Assembly: GCA_015657535.1 (NCBI GenBank)
Contig: JADHZB010001257.1
Span: 1-33,570 of the forward strand
Length of the DNA: 33,570 nt
Origin: Nephromyces sp. MM_2019
Taxonomy: Eukaryota; Apicomplexa; Aconoidasida; Nephromycida
Direction: 5' to 3'
In this document: piece after piece, positions 1-11,126 of the stretch
Numbering within the stretch: position 1 is the first letter of the stretch
How the letters are laid out: each line of letters begins with the position of its first letter
Notes under the pieces: generated by a model
Seen by the model: the letters and a program-made list of their open reading frames with translations, nothing else
Databases searched by the model: none
Told to the model about the DNA's origin: nothing
Made by a program: the position numbers and the translations under genes

Positions 1-92
1 CCCCATCGCATCCCCACTTTTTTGAAAATTGCAAATATCCTTTTCATGTGTGAATATCTCAGTAGCTTGCAATTCCATATTCTCCATTTAAC

Positions 93-990
93 CTAGAACT
101 TTTTCAAGCATTTTCTCAGTGATTCGAGGGTTTTCGCTGGACAATGTATTTACACCCAAAAGCTCAACTAATTCGATTTTTCCCTGCGAAATATGCGTCT
201 TTTTGTGTGTATTTTTTTCGAGAAAAACTAGGTGGATATGAAGCTTCAGAAATCAGCTTCATATCCACCTAGCTGATATAAAAACAGTACTTTGAGAGAT
301 ATAAAATACATAAGAGTAGCGATAGAATGTTCATTTCTATATATAGATTATACTGCCATCGTATTTCTAGGGATGTAGTAAGGGAGATAGAAAGATTATA
401 TATCACAAAAGAGATACCTTTGCGGTTTGTAGATCTTCATAAACTTCTCACACTGCCTGAAGCTTTATATATTTGAACTTAAAAACACTCTCTAACCAGT
501 AGTATATGAAGGCTTTGTTGAAGTACTTGAAAACGCGTTTATCGCCAAGCTCTTGTGATGAACTTTTCATCAAATTGATGTTTAAATGGTATAAAAAGAA
601 TGTTCATGCTATTCAATTTTAATAGTTAACATAAAATATATTTTTCATTGAAGGTGCTTGCTAACTATGAGAATACCGTGGGGGGTTGCATTGAAGAACA
701 GCTTTCCTGCCTTTGATGCTTTAGCTGCTTGGAGAGACACGAGCTTGCCTCATTTAGCATCTTGAAATCTCCTATTTTTGCCTATAATTCTCTGATTATT
801 TTCACGTTTTTCTCACTTTTTCTTGCAGTATTCATAGAGCCAGTTGGGCAGGCTTCTGGAGGGTGAGATTCTACATTTAAGCGTTGAAAAAATATCCTCT
901 ACTTTTTCGGCAGAAATGTATTCAAAAAATTGCTTTGAAGTTTCTTCATTCCATAACTGTGAATTTAGGACGCGAGGATAACGTATAATT
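93..990 (-). CDS. Unknown protein, partial; six exons, runs off left edge
   Basis: I do not recognise this protein. Six minus-strand exons join in phase: 990-817, 706-677, 562-487, 452-418, 336-291 and 183-93. Intron lengths are 110, 114, 34, 81 and 107 nt. The roughly 180 visible residues look like a soluble helical protein rich in aromatic and charged residues; recognisable pieces are YPRVLNSQLWNEE, FNKAFIYYWLES, ISLKGKIELVELL and NPRITEKMLEKVL. Donors such as gtgaga and gtatct and acceptors such as tttcgcag are good; the 34-nt intron and its acceptor are weaker. The first visible exon enters in phase 2, so the true start lies upstream. The last visible exon leaves in phase 1 and the C-terminus lies at or beyond the left edge. 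The gene is divergent from the plus-strand gene beginning near 1798. An early resemblance to Prp38 (IIR...W.EE) did not hold up. Coding is likely because five successive phases agree; function is unknown. Confidence 0.55.
228..272. repeat. Perfect 18-bp inverted repeat (intronic hairpin)
   Basis: The arms 228-245 and 255-272 are perfect reverse complements (arm CTAGGTGGATATGAAGCT) around a 9-nt loop. The structure lies inside the 107-nt intron (184-290) of the left-edge minus-strand gene. A stable stem of this size in so short an intron would bring its splice sites together or could influence splicing. It could also be the footprint of a small foldback element. Confidence 0.9.
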
Positions 991-1204
991 CTGAAAGTAT
1001 CTTAGTTTCTGATTTTTTGTCATTTATGGAGCCTTTAAAGGGACCAATGTTGTGTGCAATGCTTGAATCACGTGGAATTGAGTGAATAATATATACCAAT
1101 CACAGTGACTAATACACGCGGAAACACACATAGCAACACACACACGAAGTTGTGCGCATCAACAAATACGCACTCGCACTCGCATCAACACACACGCATT
1201 TGCA

Positions 1205-1337
1205 AAAAAAAAACCCAGACACACACACACACACATATATATATCCACACATATATATCCACACACATATATATCCACACACACATACACATATATATAT
1301 CCACACACACACACACACACATACACACATATATATC

Positions 1338-1374
<37 letters not shown>

Positions 1375-1561
1375 CCACACACACACACATATATATCCAC
1401 ACACACACACACATATATATATCCACACACACACACACACATATATATCCACACACACACACACACATATATATCCACACACACACACACACATACACAT
1501 ATATATCCACACACACACACACACACATATATATCCACACACACACACACATATATATATC

Positions 1562-1592
<31 letters not shown>

Positions 1593-1634
1593 CCACACAC
1601 ACACACACACACATATATATATCCACACATACTC
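1205..1634. repeat. Compound microsatellite (CA)n-(TA)n-TCC
   Basis: This is about 430 bp of alternating CA runs and short TA runs, each TA run ending in TATATCC before the next CA run; I count 15 such junctions at a spacing of roughly 15-40 bp. It begins after an A tract near 1205. It lies in the shared 5' region between the left-edge minus-strand gene and the plus-strand gene at 1798. All open frames through it (repeating HTHTYIY or CVCVDIY peptides) are products of the repeat and are not genes. Confidence 0.95.
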
Positions 1635-1797
1635 TTATAATAATGTATCTCACAGATTAAAATGCGATTTTCCAGTCAAAAATGTTTAATTTTTTGGTGT
1701 TTCTTCATAATTAGTCGCTTCTTGTTCACCTTTGATACGCTTGGAAGCTTTGTTCGATCGGGATAATTTTTTGGGTTATTGCGATTTAGTGCATGAG

Positions 1798-4700
1798 ATG
1801 TTAGCACTCTTAATTTTATGGGTGAATTTTAAGTTTCTGTAGCGCTGTATATACAGTTCTTCAGTTCAGCTTGTGTTGGTAACGTTGAAGGTTGAGATAT
1901 ATATTTCTTTGTTTTTCAGCTTCAGCTATTTTTAAATTAGCTCTAGGTTTAAACTAATGTCTTTTCATAGTGTGCAGAGTTTATTTAGTTCTCTCTTGTT
2001 ACTGTAGAGACATAAGAATAGCTAGCTTAAGTTTTTATAAGGTGAGATATAAAAGGAGGCATTAGTTTGAAGATTTTTCTTAACTATAGCTGTAAGGCAT
2101 CATTGCTTGATTAGCTTGAGGGTTTTCGCCTGAAATTTGCTCATTAAGGCTTTTTTAAATTAGACCAAGAGTATTAGCCCGTGGAAAGATATTGGCTTGC
2201 TTTTAATTAACCTTCATAGTTAGTGCCTCAGGACGATATATATATATAGTGTGTGCGTATCAGCAATCTGGGCTTATTTTTTGTAAAAATTCATTGACTA
2301 AAGGTAGTTTTTACGCTTTGTTAGCTTCGCATGCTTTTTCAGGAGATTGTTTTAGGGGAAAATACATCAGATTGAAGGATTTAAGGGAGCTAGTAAATAT
2401 CTAGGGATTCATTTTTTTTTTTGAAAGTTTTCATATATGGAACACAAGCTGCTAAAAGCACCCATAAGCTGCTTCAAGACACACGTATTACATGCCAGAA
2501 GCGGATATAAATACACCACAACCCACTCGCAAATGCATATAAAGATTCTAAAGATAGCCTTATAATCGACTATAAGCGTGGAAGTTTCACAAAATATAGT
2601 TTCGAATATTCAGCCATTAGTCGAAACTTTAACTTTGCTGCCTATCCACAGGAAACTGCAGGAGGTGATTCAGCTTTTGGATAAGCAGTGCTCGGATAAA
2701 CTACGTTTTATCCTGTCAAAGATAGATGATATAAGGACTCAAGGCGAATTGTACAAGGTATTAACTCCAGCTTCGGTTGTCTACATACATTTCTTTATGT
2801 GTGTATGGCATATAATTCGCCTTTTCACCAGCTCAAGATTTTATAGGATGCTGATAGATGCACTTGTGTCTTGTTAAAAAGAGGCTTGTTGTGAAAGTAG
2901 GCTTGAAGACTGCTCTAAAAGCCTACTCTAATGATAGCAACCTCTTATATCTTATGCTTCAGGATTGATGCGCTTTGATTGTAGAAGTTTTTAGCCGTTT
3001 TAGGTGTTTGTGTTTTTCGTGTAATGTATATATAAAGAAACACCCTAAACCCTGTTTACTTTTTCTGCTTTTTTTGCGATAATTTTGCGTCTGCGAAAGG
3101 CATTTTGATATGCTGTTTTTAGGGTAGAATGGCCGTAAACTTTGTCATATCTGATCTCACTATGTGATCAGCTTTATTGCCGGTTATAAAAATACATGTC
3201 TTTATTCTGCTGTGTTTCTTCTCTGGAAAGTATTTGCTATTTACTCGGTTATTTTCTTCCTTATTTGTTTGTGTGTGTTTGTTTGTTTGTGTGTGTGTGT
3301 GTGTTTCTTAGATACTCTGCCAAACCACCCAAAGCCTTACAAAGCGAGTTAAGCACAGGTAGGTACAGCTGAAGTATACTTTCTTTATCGAATGGAGTTT
3401 GGTTTTTAGCGTATAGTTTAGTGTAGTTACACGAAGAAGGAGCCAGTTTTCTTTACCGAAAACTATATATTTGTGGGTTAAACTCAAATTTGTTTCTATA
3501 TAAGAATAAGGCGCTCTTTCCTACTATAGTAAAACTGACTGTATATTCCGCAGCCTGTCTTTTACGTCATCTTGAATGTTTATTCTGTGAAATTTGGTGA
3601 TGCTTGTATTAGGCATAAGTTTAAGAGTACGTGTGTATTCCTTCCGCTAGCGGACAGTGCTGCTGAGAACTTGCAAAATGTTAACCAATGGGCCTGAATT
3701 AGCTTCAAAATCGATTATTTTATCTCATTTTTTCTGAGTTTTCTTTTCTGCTCAACTAATCTTTATTTTGCTATTTTTTTCCTCTAGTTCTATATAGGTC
3801 TGCATCTCTGTAGGGGTTTTTTTTATTGCAGCCTGTGAAATTTACACTTTTGAGCAAGTAGATGTTCTTTCATCTGTCTGTCGTCTTTTTGAGGAGTGTA
3901 AATGCTAATTGTTTGGATAGAGGGGGGTGTATATACACTCGTTTTCAGCCATTTTTTAGCTGCCTAATTAGCTCTTGCCCTCCTCTGTTAATGATGTGTA
4001 TTACCGTGTGTTTAGCTGATGCACTGTTCTATCTTATTCAGAAAAGTATCTGTGTGCATTTTTTGAGGTAGAGTATGCACCTTTGCGTTTACCATCTTCA
4101 CAAAATTCTTTTTATGATGGAATTTCTCTCTTTTTTTTTTTTGTAATGTAAAGGCTGATGTGTGATACTGGCTTTACAGTAGCCACGTGGGTTTAGTTTC
4201 TGTTTCAGGTGTATCGCTGGTGACGCATTCCTTTTAGTAGGTAGTTTTCATACGGTTTTCTCGTTTTTTGGTTGATGTTTACCCCTTTATCTGTTGCTTT
4301 TACATTGTTCATGTCCTTTCACGAAAGCTGGATAAGCTCGAAGCTATATAGCATAGCAAGTCGCCACCAAAGTTTGTTATTCTGTATCTACCAGCTTCAC
4401 CGTAGCTGGCGATTTTTTTTTTTGTCCAGCTTGCTTACTACTTGAAACATGTGCCTCCTTTTTTAGCTTCTGTTTTTTATTCTCATTTGGATTCAGAGGT
4501 CGCCTTTATTTATAACTAAATACTTTGTTTATTTTGCGAAATTTCGAGCTGTTTTCCACGCATTTTTAGTGTATAAACCTCTATTTCCTTCTCCTGCATC
4601 TCAATTTCCAGCTGCTCAGGCTTTCACGCTGAAAGCTAATCTGTTTGTATAATTACTTGCTGGCAAATTTCCGCTGATAGTGGATGATTCTTCGATGTTG

Positions 4701-6820
4701 CTAGCACTAAATATAGACGAAAAAAATCTAATACCGACCTCTGCTGGTGGCAAACATTAACTTTTTTGTGTGTCCTTTGCTTTCTTAGGAATCGTTTCGA
4801 TTTGATTCCTATATTTGTGCCAGGAGCTAAAGAAGGATCGTACTTACTTAATGAATATGAAACTTTGAGCGAGTTTCCTGCGAATGTGCTGCAGAGGTAT
4901 GTTTTGCTAGTTAGACCTTGGTGTGTATAAATCAGTCGAAAAAACACCTGAAGACCTTGGAATTGAAGTTTGATAGAGTTTTTGATTTGCATTTGAAAGT
5001 ATATAAAATTCGTTAAATATATGGAAAGTAGTACAAAATTGAAGAAGTAGATACTATTATCGAGCATTGTCATAGCAAATGTGGTGTGTGTTGTGATGTG
5101 CGTGTGTTTTTTGTGTTTTTTGTGTGTTTTTTGTGTTTTTTGTGTTTTTTGTGTTTTTTTGTGTGTTTTTTGTGTTTTTTGTGTGTGTTTTTTGTTTTTT
5201 TTGTGTTTTTTGTGTGTTTTTTGTGTGTTTTTTGTGTGTTTTTTGTGTGTTTTTTGTGTTTTTTTTGTGTTTTTTTGTGTTTTTTTGTGTTTTTTTTGTG
5301 TTTTTTGTGTTTTTTGTGTTTTTTTTGTTTTTTTTGTGTTTTTTTTGTTTTTTTTGCGTTTTTTGTGTTTTTTTGTTTTTTTTTTGTGTTTTTTTTGTGT
5401 TTTTTTTGTTTTTGTGTGTTTTTTTGTGTTTGTGTGTACGGCCCCTGCGTGTCCACAGCCCCTGTGGGTGTGCCGTTTTCACAACCCTGTATTTTTCGTA
5501 ATGTTCCAAAGTTCGACTCGGAGGCATAGTTAATTTGAAGTATTTCATGTGAAGTTTTCTTTTTATTCCTCCTTCACTGCAAGGCCGTGTGAATTTAGGA
5601 AACGTCTTGAGATTTTCTTCTTTCGCAGCGAGAAATCAGGAAGCTCCTTATCAAATTCCAACAGGATATCAGATCTTCTCTTAGAATTAGACAAGACCAT
5701 AGATACCAAAGTCCAGAATACTATACACAAGCTCACAGCAGACTGTGATTTAATTTCAAGAAAGATTAAACGGTGAAGCTGAACTTATAGTGATGATGTG
5801 TGTTGATTTTATATGGAAGGTGAAAGCGAAGATTGTTGCTTTGAGGATAGTATTGTTTGGATTTGGTGAGGTATAGGTTGATGCATGCATGTATATGTGT
5901 TGAAATATGTGTGTTCCCGTGTGTATCTACATCTCTTCAGTGTATATATGTATTATATCTTTGTGTGTGTAGTGCTTATATGTGTATATCTGTTAAGTGT
6001 ATATACACGTACATGTGTGTATATATCCTTTGTGTGTGCACATATAACTCTCTAAATCTATCAAAATCTATGCACACATATTTCGCACTATGAAGCTTTG
6101 CTGCACTGCCTACATGATATATAGTTCAAAGAGTAAAAGAGCATTTAATTCTAAAGGAAACTCAACTTTTCACTACTGCTTGATGCACATACCTCATTAT
6201 TGTTGTGTGTCTGTGTTTGTTTTTCAAGGATACTGAACGATAACGACCATAGGAGGAAGAAAAATGAGTTGCTGCAAAGATCTCGTAAGGGCTTCTTGTT
6301 GTGTGTTTGCTAACTGCGTGTTTACTGAGTGCCCCTTCTCTATTTTTGCTGCTTACAGCTCTTCTTTAATTAACTTTTTTTTTTTTTCTCCCAATTTCAG
6401 GTGTAACACACTCAGTTATGCAGTGGATCTTGATGATACTGTTTATCTTCTTCCTAACTTTATCCAATGATCTTGTAATGAATTACCATGCTACCGTCCC
6501 GCAAGTCGCTCTGGATTCTGAAAGTCATTTAAGGTATGGATTTCGCTTCTTTTGCTTTGCATATTCTCGGTTTTTGCTGCTTTTAACTGGTTGATTTAGA
6601 AAATTTAACTGTAAATTTTGCTGCTTTTAGCGATGAAATAGGAATATATGAAAAGACTTCATCATACTCGCGAAAGGAGGTTGAAGCGTGTGTGCATGAA
6701 AGCGTTGAGCCTGCGATTTACTCAAAAAATTTACTTCTTCGCTTTTGCTGTAAGCTTTTCAATGGGAGTAATAGCTTCATAGATATGTCAGGGGGAATGC
6801 TGATCTTCCCATTTTTATAG
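1798..6820 (+). CDS. Orphan membrane protein, 11 exons, about 314 aa
   Basis: I do not recognise this protein. Eleven exons join with fully consistent phases: 1798-1821, 1857-1878, 1920-1946, 2343-2392, 2614-2757, 3312-3358, 4789-4896, 5629-5772, 6229-6284, 6401-6533 and 6631-6820, giving 945 nt. The first three small exons are the least certain. They encode a hydrophobic start (MLALLILWFFSSACVASA) that would serve as a signal peptide or anchor. Residues about 42-105 are helical and charged. Residues about 150-205 look like a coiled coil (ISDLLLELDKTIDTKVQ) and end in a basic patch (HRRKKNELLQRSR). A strong membrane segment follows at about 213-232 (MQWILMILFIFFLTL). The tail of about 80 residues is acidic then Cys-containing and ends at the TAG at 6818. 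Intron donors include gtatgt, gtaagg and gtatgg. The 732-nt intron 4897-5628 contains a long T/G tract. A SNARE-like or tethering protein is imaginable from coil plus membrane anchor, but the long tail after the anchor argues against a typical SNARE. Confidence 0.55.
5095..5440. repeat. T/G low-complexity tract (TTTTTTGTG-like) in an intron
   Basis: This is about 345 bp in which the plus strand is almost only T with G interruptions: repeating GTGTTTTTT and GTGTGTTTTTT units with two single C interruptions. It lies entirely inside the 732-nt intron 4897-5628 of the orphan membrane gene. Every open frame here (FFVFFVCFL or KKTQKNTKK peptides) is produced by the repeat. The tract is asymmetrical between strands, with T and G on the transcribed gene's sense strand, and reads as a very extended pyrimidine/G-rich intron. 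Confidence 0.95.
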
Positions 6821-8109
6821 CTCGCCATCTACTATATATAACTAGCTTACAATCGCTCTGTGAGTGTGCCTATTTTTAAGTATTTTGTGAGAAACGATAA
6901 TACAAAATTATAGCTCCCTCCACAAGAATAGAATCATTCGCAATGCAGTATGCTTTAAATAAAGCAAATAGCTTGCTCGTGTTTTGCTGGGCTTTTTGAA
7001 GCGGATGCTGCTTGCACACACACAAGTTTTTGAAGCTTTAATTACGTGGAAAGACAAAGGAGCTACTGAATAGGCTGAAGAAAAGGAATTTTTGCTGTAT
7101 AGATAGCTTTGTAGGATGATGAGTTAGTGCAACAGGCAGCAAGCATGAAATCTGATTGAAATTTGGATGTTAGCATGGATAACTGCACCAGATGAAGTAT
7201 GCTCGCCAACAGCTATTTATAGACGAAGCTCCAAGAGCTTCTATTTAGAACTCAATAAGCCGTTTTATAGTTTGAATGCTGAAGAAAATTTGACAGAATT
7301 TCTCCGGTCGATTTTTATCTCTTTTTACACCCTTGTCTGCTTTATATAGAAGAAAACGCATTTATGCCGGATGCCTGCATGCCTTTGTGTGTGTGTGTGT
7401 GTGTCTAGAGTCACTAAAGTTTTTAGTCTTCCTCTTCTGCTTCTTCTTCTTCTTCTTTGATTTTTTTTATATGGAGGAACTTGAGTTTGTTTTATTTTGT
7501 TGTAAAAGGGGTGCAATCTTCCATAATTGTATGAAGAATTTACTAGAAGATGTTTTATGCATATTTTCTATGCTATTAACTCCGGGCACACACACAGAGA
7601 GAGAGAGAGAGAGTATTGCCCTTTTTAATAAGTGGAAATTTAATGAAAAAACTGGGAAAATTCGCTTATAAATGCATGTCCATGCAAGTTACAGTATGTT
7701 AACACGCTTGTTAGAGAATGTCAGTTAAGGCGTATAAATATATCAGTAAAGCTAATCATATCTTCAGCAGCCAAAGGCGATGAAAACTTGATAGCCCTTA
7801 TTGTAGAATACACTACTTTTTTCGTGTATAAATTAGCTTCAGAAATCTTAACTTCAGTGTGTTAAAAGAGGTTATTATGCAGCCTTTTTCAGTGTTTTTC
7901 CCTGGTTTTTTATGAAGCTCTAATGGCATTTTCACTAGCGTAAGCCTCTTTTTTCGGTGAAGGTCATTTTCTCAATGTTTTTCTCTTTGAAGATTGAATT
8001 TGGGAGATGATAACCTGCCTTCTGGATCCGATTTTGCTTTCGGGGTATATTTTTTGAATACTCTGCGGAAGGCTTTTTTTTTTTTTTCCAGAGGTTATCA
8101 TTAGTGAGC
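6821..8109. other. Probable intergenic stretch with small microsatellites
   Basis: I see no convincing exon chain here. A 60-codon plus-strand frame starts at 7167 (MLAWITAPDEV...) but no splice partners support it. A GT run lies near 7384-7404, a CTT run near 7439-7457, and a CA then GA run near 7588-7612. The minus-strand frame at 7935-8198 is A-rich read-through. Confidence 0.4.
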
Positions 8110-8942
8110 ATGAGTAGTTTTGCTTTAGCTGCCTCTTTTATTTGTAGAATCGGATCGGATCGGTCGTGTGTGTGTTTTTTTTTTTTTATACTCTCCACGT
8201 TAGGCGTCCTCTGTTGTTTTTACAGCAATATCGGACTACTTTTAGATACAACTAGAATGACTATCTTTTCTGGGCTCGTGCTATTGAGAAGTGCGATAAA
8301 AAGCGGTATGTACGCGCATGGAGAGGGTTGCATTATTCATGATGAAGAAAATGTTTCACTTTAAAGCGAATCAGTTTTTTAAGAAAAAAAATTTTAAAGC
8401 TGCAATAGCCTCATCTTTGCGGATAAGCTTCTCTGATACGCGTTTTACCCTGTGTGTGCATTTCTGCATTTAGTTTTAAATACCCTTATTTTATGTTATG
8501 CATGCATTTTTAATGTCTTCATCAAATAAGTTACAACTGTTTAATGCGTTAAAGTGCTGATTTTGATTAATGGAACTTTATGATCTAAATTCACTGGAGA
8601 TTCGGGTTTTTTGGTTAAGTTTGCAACGGTAGTTCTCCGGTTGATTTTTTTTACCCATTTTCAAACTTTTTCTTCTTCTCTGACTCTGCTTCGTCCAATG
8701 CTTCACGCAAACATCGCGAAAAAAATTATTTTATTAAAAATTTTAGATAATTTTGGCTTCATCATCTTTTTTTCGGGTAATGTTGAACTTTTATCGGCTT
8801 CAAGCATATTTCTAAAACCTAAAAAAAGCAGTACTTGAGCATCTTCAAGGTTGTTGGAAGCTTCGTAGAGCTACCCGTCGCGCTCCTTCAACGTGCACTC
8901 ACTCTCCTAGTACATTCAGTGGATGCTGAGAGAGTTGTATGA
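8110..8942 (+). CDS. Tentative small hydrophobic protein, about 61 aa
   Basis: Four short exons join in phase: 8110-8162, 8226-8305, 8747-8776 and 8920-8942. The predicted peptide starts MSSFALAASFICRIG and has two hydrophobic stretches, around TRMTIFSGLVLL and FGFIIFFS. The second exon is the best supported, with a pyrimidine-rich acceptor (ctgttgtttttacag) and a gtatgt donor. The 30-nt third exon is optional, since skipping it also keeps the phase (exon 2 leaves in phase 1 and exon 4 enters in phase 1). I recognise no family. It could be a small mitochondrial or ER membrane protein, or chance frames. Confidence 0.28.
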
Positions 8943-8971
8943 GGGTGGGGTGGTGAAGTGGTGCTCTCTTT

Positions 8972-9066
8972 TCTTTGATGAAGATGATAAATATAGTGAT
9001 GAAGATGAAAAAGCTGAAAATGAAAAAGATAAATATGAAGATAAAGAAGATGATGATGATTTTTGA
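8972..9066. repeat. GAT/GAA/AAA purine-rich codon-like tract
   Basis: This is about 95 bp of GATGAAGAT-type triplet repeats on the plus strand. One frame gives an acidic tail (DDKYSDEDEKAENEKD..., ending at a TGA at 9064), open back to an acceptor-like site at 8919. Another frame gives a Met/Lys-rich peptide. An acidic C-terminal exon is possible, but no upstream exon in matching phase was found, so I list it as low-complexity DNA. Confidence 0.6.
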
Positions 9067-9134
9067 TACTTTTTAGTGAAACATTCTTATTTTACCGTGT
9101 ATTGGATGCTTTTTTGTTTATATTAAAAAATTCC

Positions 9135-9438
9135 ATGAATATTTCTTATTTAGTTCCTTTTGGATTTTTTGGAATTTTGCTATTTCTGGCGTTGAAATTT
9201 TTTCTGAGGGTAAGGAGTAAAGGTAAAATCAAAGAATTACCAGTTTTAACAGATTGGGAGATTACAGAGTTTCAGGTAACTGAAGTTGGAGATTTCTATC
9301 AGAAGGAGATTCTCACTTTTTTCATTGTATTTTTGTTTGATTTCTAATGATTTTTTTTGCTGATTATTCACCTTGCAGTCTATATTGGAAACGGGCTTCT
9401 GTGTTTTTATTGGATACGCTCTTTCCAGGCCTAATTAA
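9135..9438 (+). CDS. Tentative small single-pass membrane protein, 66 aa
   Basis: Two exons, 9135-9275 and 9379-9438, join in phase 0 across a 103-nt intron (donor gtaact, acceptor ccttgcag). The product has an N-terminal hydrophobic anchor (residues about 5-23, YLVPFGFFGILLFLALKFF), a basic stretch (RVRSKGKIKE) that fits the cytosolic side, and a short C-terminal part with a second mildly hydrophobic patch. The frame is open upstream of the ATG without a clear acceptor. I recognise no family. The size suits a small subunit of an organelle or secretory membrane complex, but that is inference. Confidence 0.38.
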
Positions 9439-9687
9439 AAATGATAATTTTAATGTATTAATTGCAGTAGGAGGGAGTAAAAGTTTGCTCTAAACAAAGT
9501 ATATTTTTTTAATTTCACAATTCGTTTGATTCTTGCTGATTAGCGTAATTAATACTTTTTTGGATATCTATCGAGTAATCTAGGAAGTCCTGGCAATATA
9601 TTTTTCGAGTTATCTAAAAATTGCTGGCATTTTTTTGTAATTGCACACATTTTTTGTATATAAAAAGCCTTTATTTCAATGGCAAAA
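9439..9687. other. AT-rich spacer, nothing recognised
   Basis: This is AT-rich sequence with T runs following the small membrane-protein frame. I see no exon or structured element. Confidence 0.5.
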
Positions 9688-10417
9688 TTACAAAAGAAAA
9701 GTTGTAGGAAACTTTTCAATTAACGCCCATTCACACATTTTGAGGTTTTGCATCCTCACAGCTGTACGCGATATACGTTGAGTTGCAGCAGATTTATACA
9801 TATATATAGTGTGTGCAGATTTATACATATATCCACCGGTGTGTTGAAACACCAGTTTGAAAGTGAAGCACTTTCTTTGCGTATCCTCTTCAGAAAGATT
9901 TAGTCTTTGTAACGGAAAGGGGTGCGGAATGGTGGAGTATAGCTCAAAGTTATATGAGTAAGCAGCAGCAATCACTCGAGTCTAGCACGACAAGTTCTGG
10001 TAAGCTGTTTCAAATATAAAATCTCTTTGTTCGTTGGCGTGATCTAATACATTTACAATGAAGAATAGATGTGATATTTGGGATCTATTGTTTTTTGTAA
10101 CGGTCAACTTATGGGCCTCATTCATGAGAGCTGCGTTTAGGCTTTCATATACATCAGCTGCTTCTAGGCTTTCATTTATATTCCAGCACTCTCTTTGTTG
10201 CACGAAGTTGAAAATCAGACTCTATGAGACACGAAAAAGCTCGTTATCTTGTTCTTTGAATTTCGAGTTTATTTTATCGATTTGCGCAAACTTTCACGTA
10301 TGGTGCTTATAAAGTTTTGCATGTTCAGGTAAGCATATAAGGTGCTAAATTATGCGTGCATCCTCTACCTTGATGGTAAGTTAATGCTGCTGCGGAATCT
10401 TCTTCTTCTAGTACCAT
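9688..10417 (-). other. Overlapping protein-like frames on minus strand, unresolved
   Basis: Several minus-strand frames look protein-like. A possible first exon is 10417-10369 (MVLEEEDSAAALTYHQ, donor gtagag). A helical segment KFAQIDKINSKFKEQD lies near 10290. A frame from about 10231 to 9688 carries NINESLEAADVYESL and is interrupted by one TAG at 9982-9984. I could not join them in one consistent set of phases. Either a small gene with an intron covers the stop, or the region is a decayed gene, or the frames are chance. A small direct repeat lies at 9788-9835 (gcagatttatacatatat, twice, period 27). Confidence 0.25.
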
Positions 10418-11126
10418 CTGATTGGGGCTGCATAAAAATATTTTTGCGCCTTTTTTTCTGTGTAGCAAGAAAATTCACGATAGGAGCACCGTAATGTCTT
10501 CGATGATACACTATTTTTAGTACTTGCTAGTTTAAAACAGATTGATTGGATAATTGGCTGGGATATTGCGTAGAGCAGCAGCATCAGCCTGCGTTTTAAG
10601 AACATTGAGAGGGTGTTTCTGTCTTGCGAACTACTGTTTTTTGTAATTACTATCGCAACTTTTTCAATGGGATAATGATGAGATGATGATGCTCACTATA
10701 TACTTCATTGCTAATCATCTTTCAAAGCTAATTTTGCTATTAAGACTCGCAAGTATTATGCGCTTCATAAAGCTACCATGTGTAATAAAGCATTCTGATT
10801 TTAGTAAATATTTGATATATAAGCCTGTAGTACGGGTTTCATTGTTGAAAATTCAATGAGAGATGAGGTGGCTTCGATACTTGTTTATGACGGTAGTTTA
10901 AGTCATGTAAATGTGTAAACCCCGCCTTTTAAAATTGGGGTTGAGGCACCAGTGTGTGCGTGTATATATTGCATTTGAGCCGTGTGTATTTGTGTCTGTA
11001 CATATATTGTATTTGAGTCGTGTGTGTGTGTCTACATTTTTTGAAGCAAGCGATATACGTATTTTATGCTTTTTGCACAGTTACTTCACGCTTATTCTTT
11101 TTAATCAAACACTAAGCAATGGTAAA
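10418..11126. other. Probable intergenic stretch
   Basis: I see no supported gene. A minus-strand frame at 10408-10605 and a GCTGATGCTGCTGC-type patch near 10575-10590 are not tied to splice partners. The plus strand becomes T/G-rich from about 10950 to 11035. Confidence 0.4.

Noticed and set aside
817..990. Resemblance of the left-edge protein to Prp38
   Set aside because: Only a short IIR...S..W.EE pattern matches; the family's conserved glycine/proline segment that should follow is missing.
1105..1689. Long open frames of 147-194 codons on both strands
   Set aside because: They are translations of the CA/TATATCC microsatellite; the peptides are pure repeats.
5057..5548. Open frames of 125-163 codons on both strands
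   Set aside because: They are translations of the T/G intronic tract, lying between two well-phased exons of the orphan membrane gene.
7325..7671. Frames around the GT and CTT runs
   Set aside because: Low-complexity read-through with no splice or homology support.
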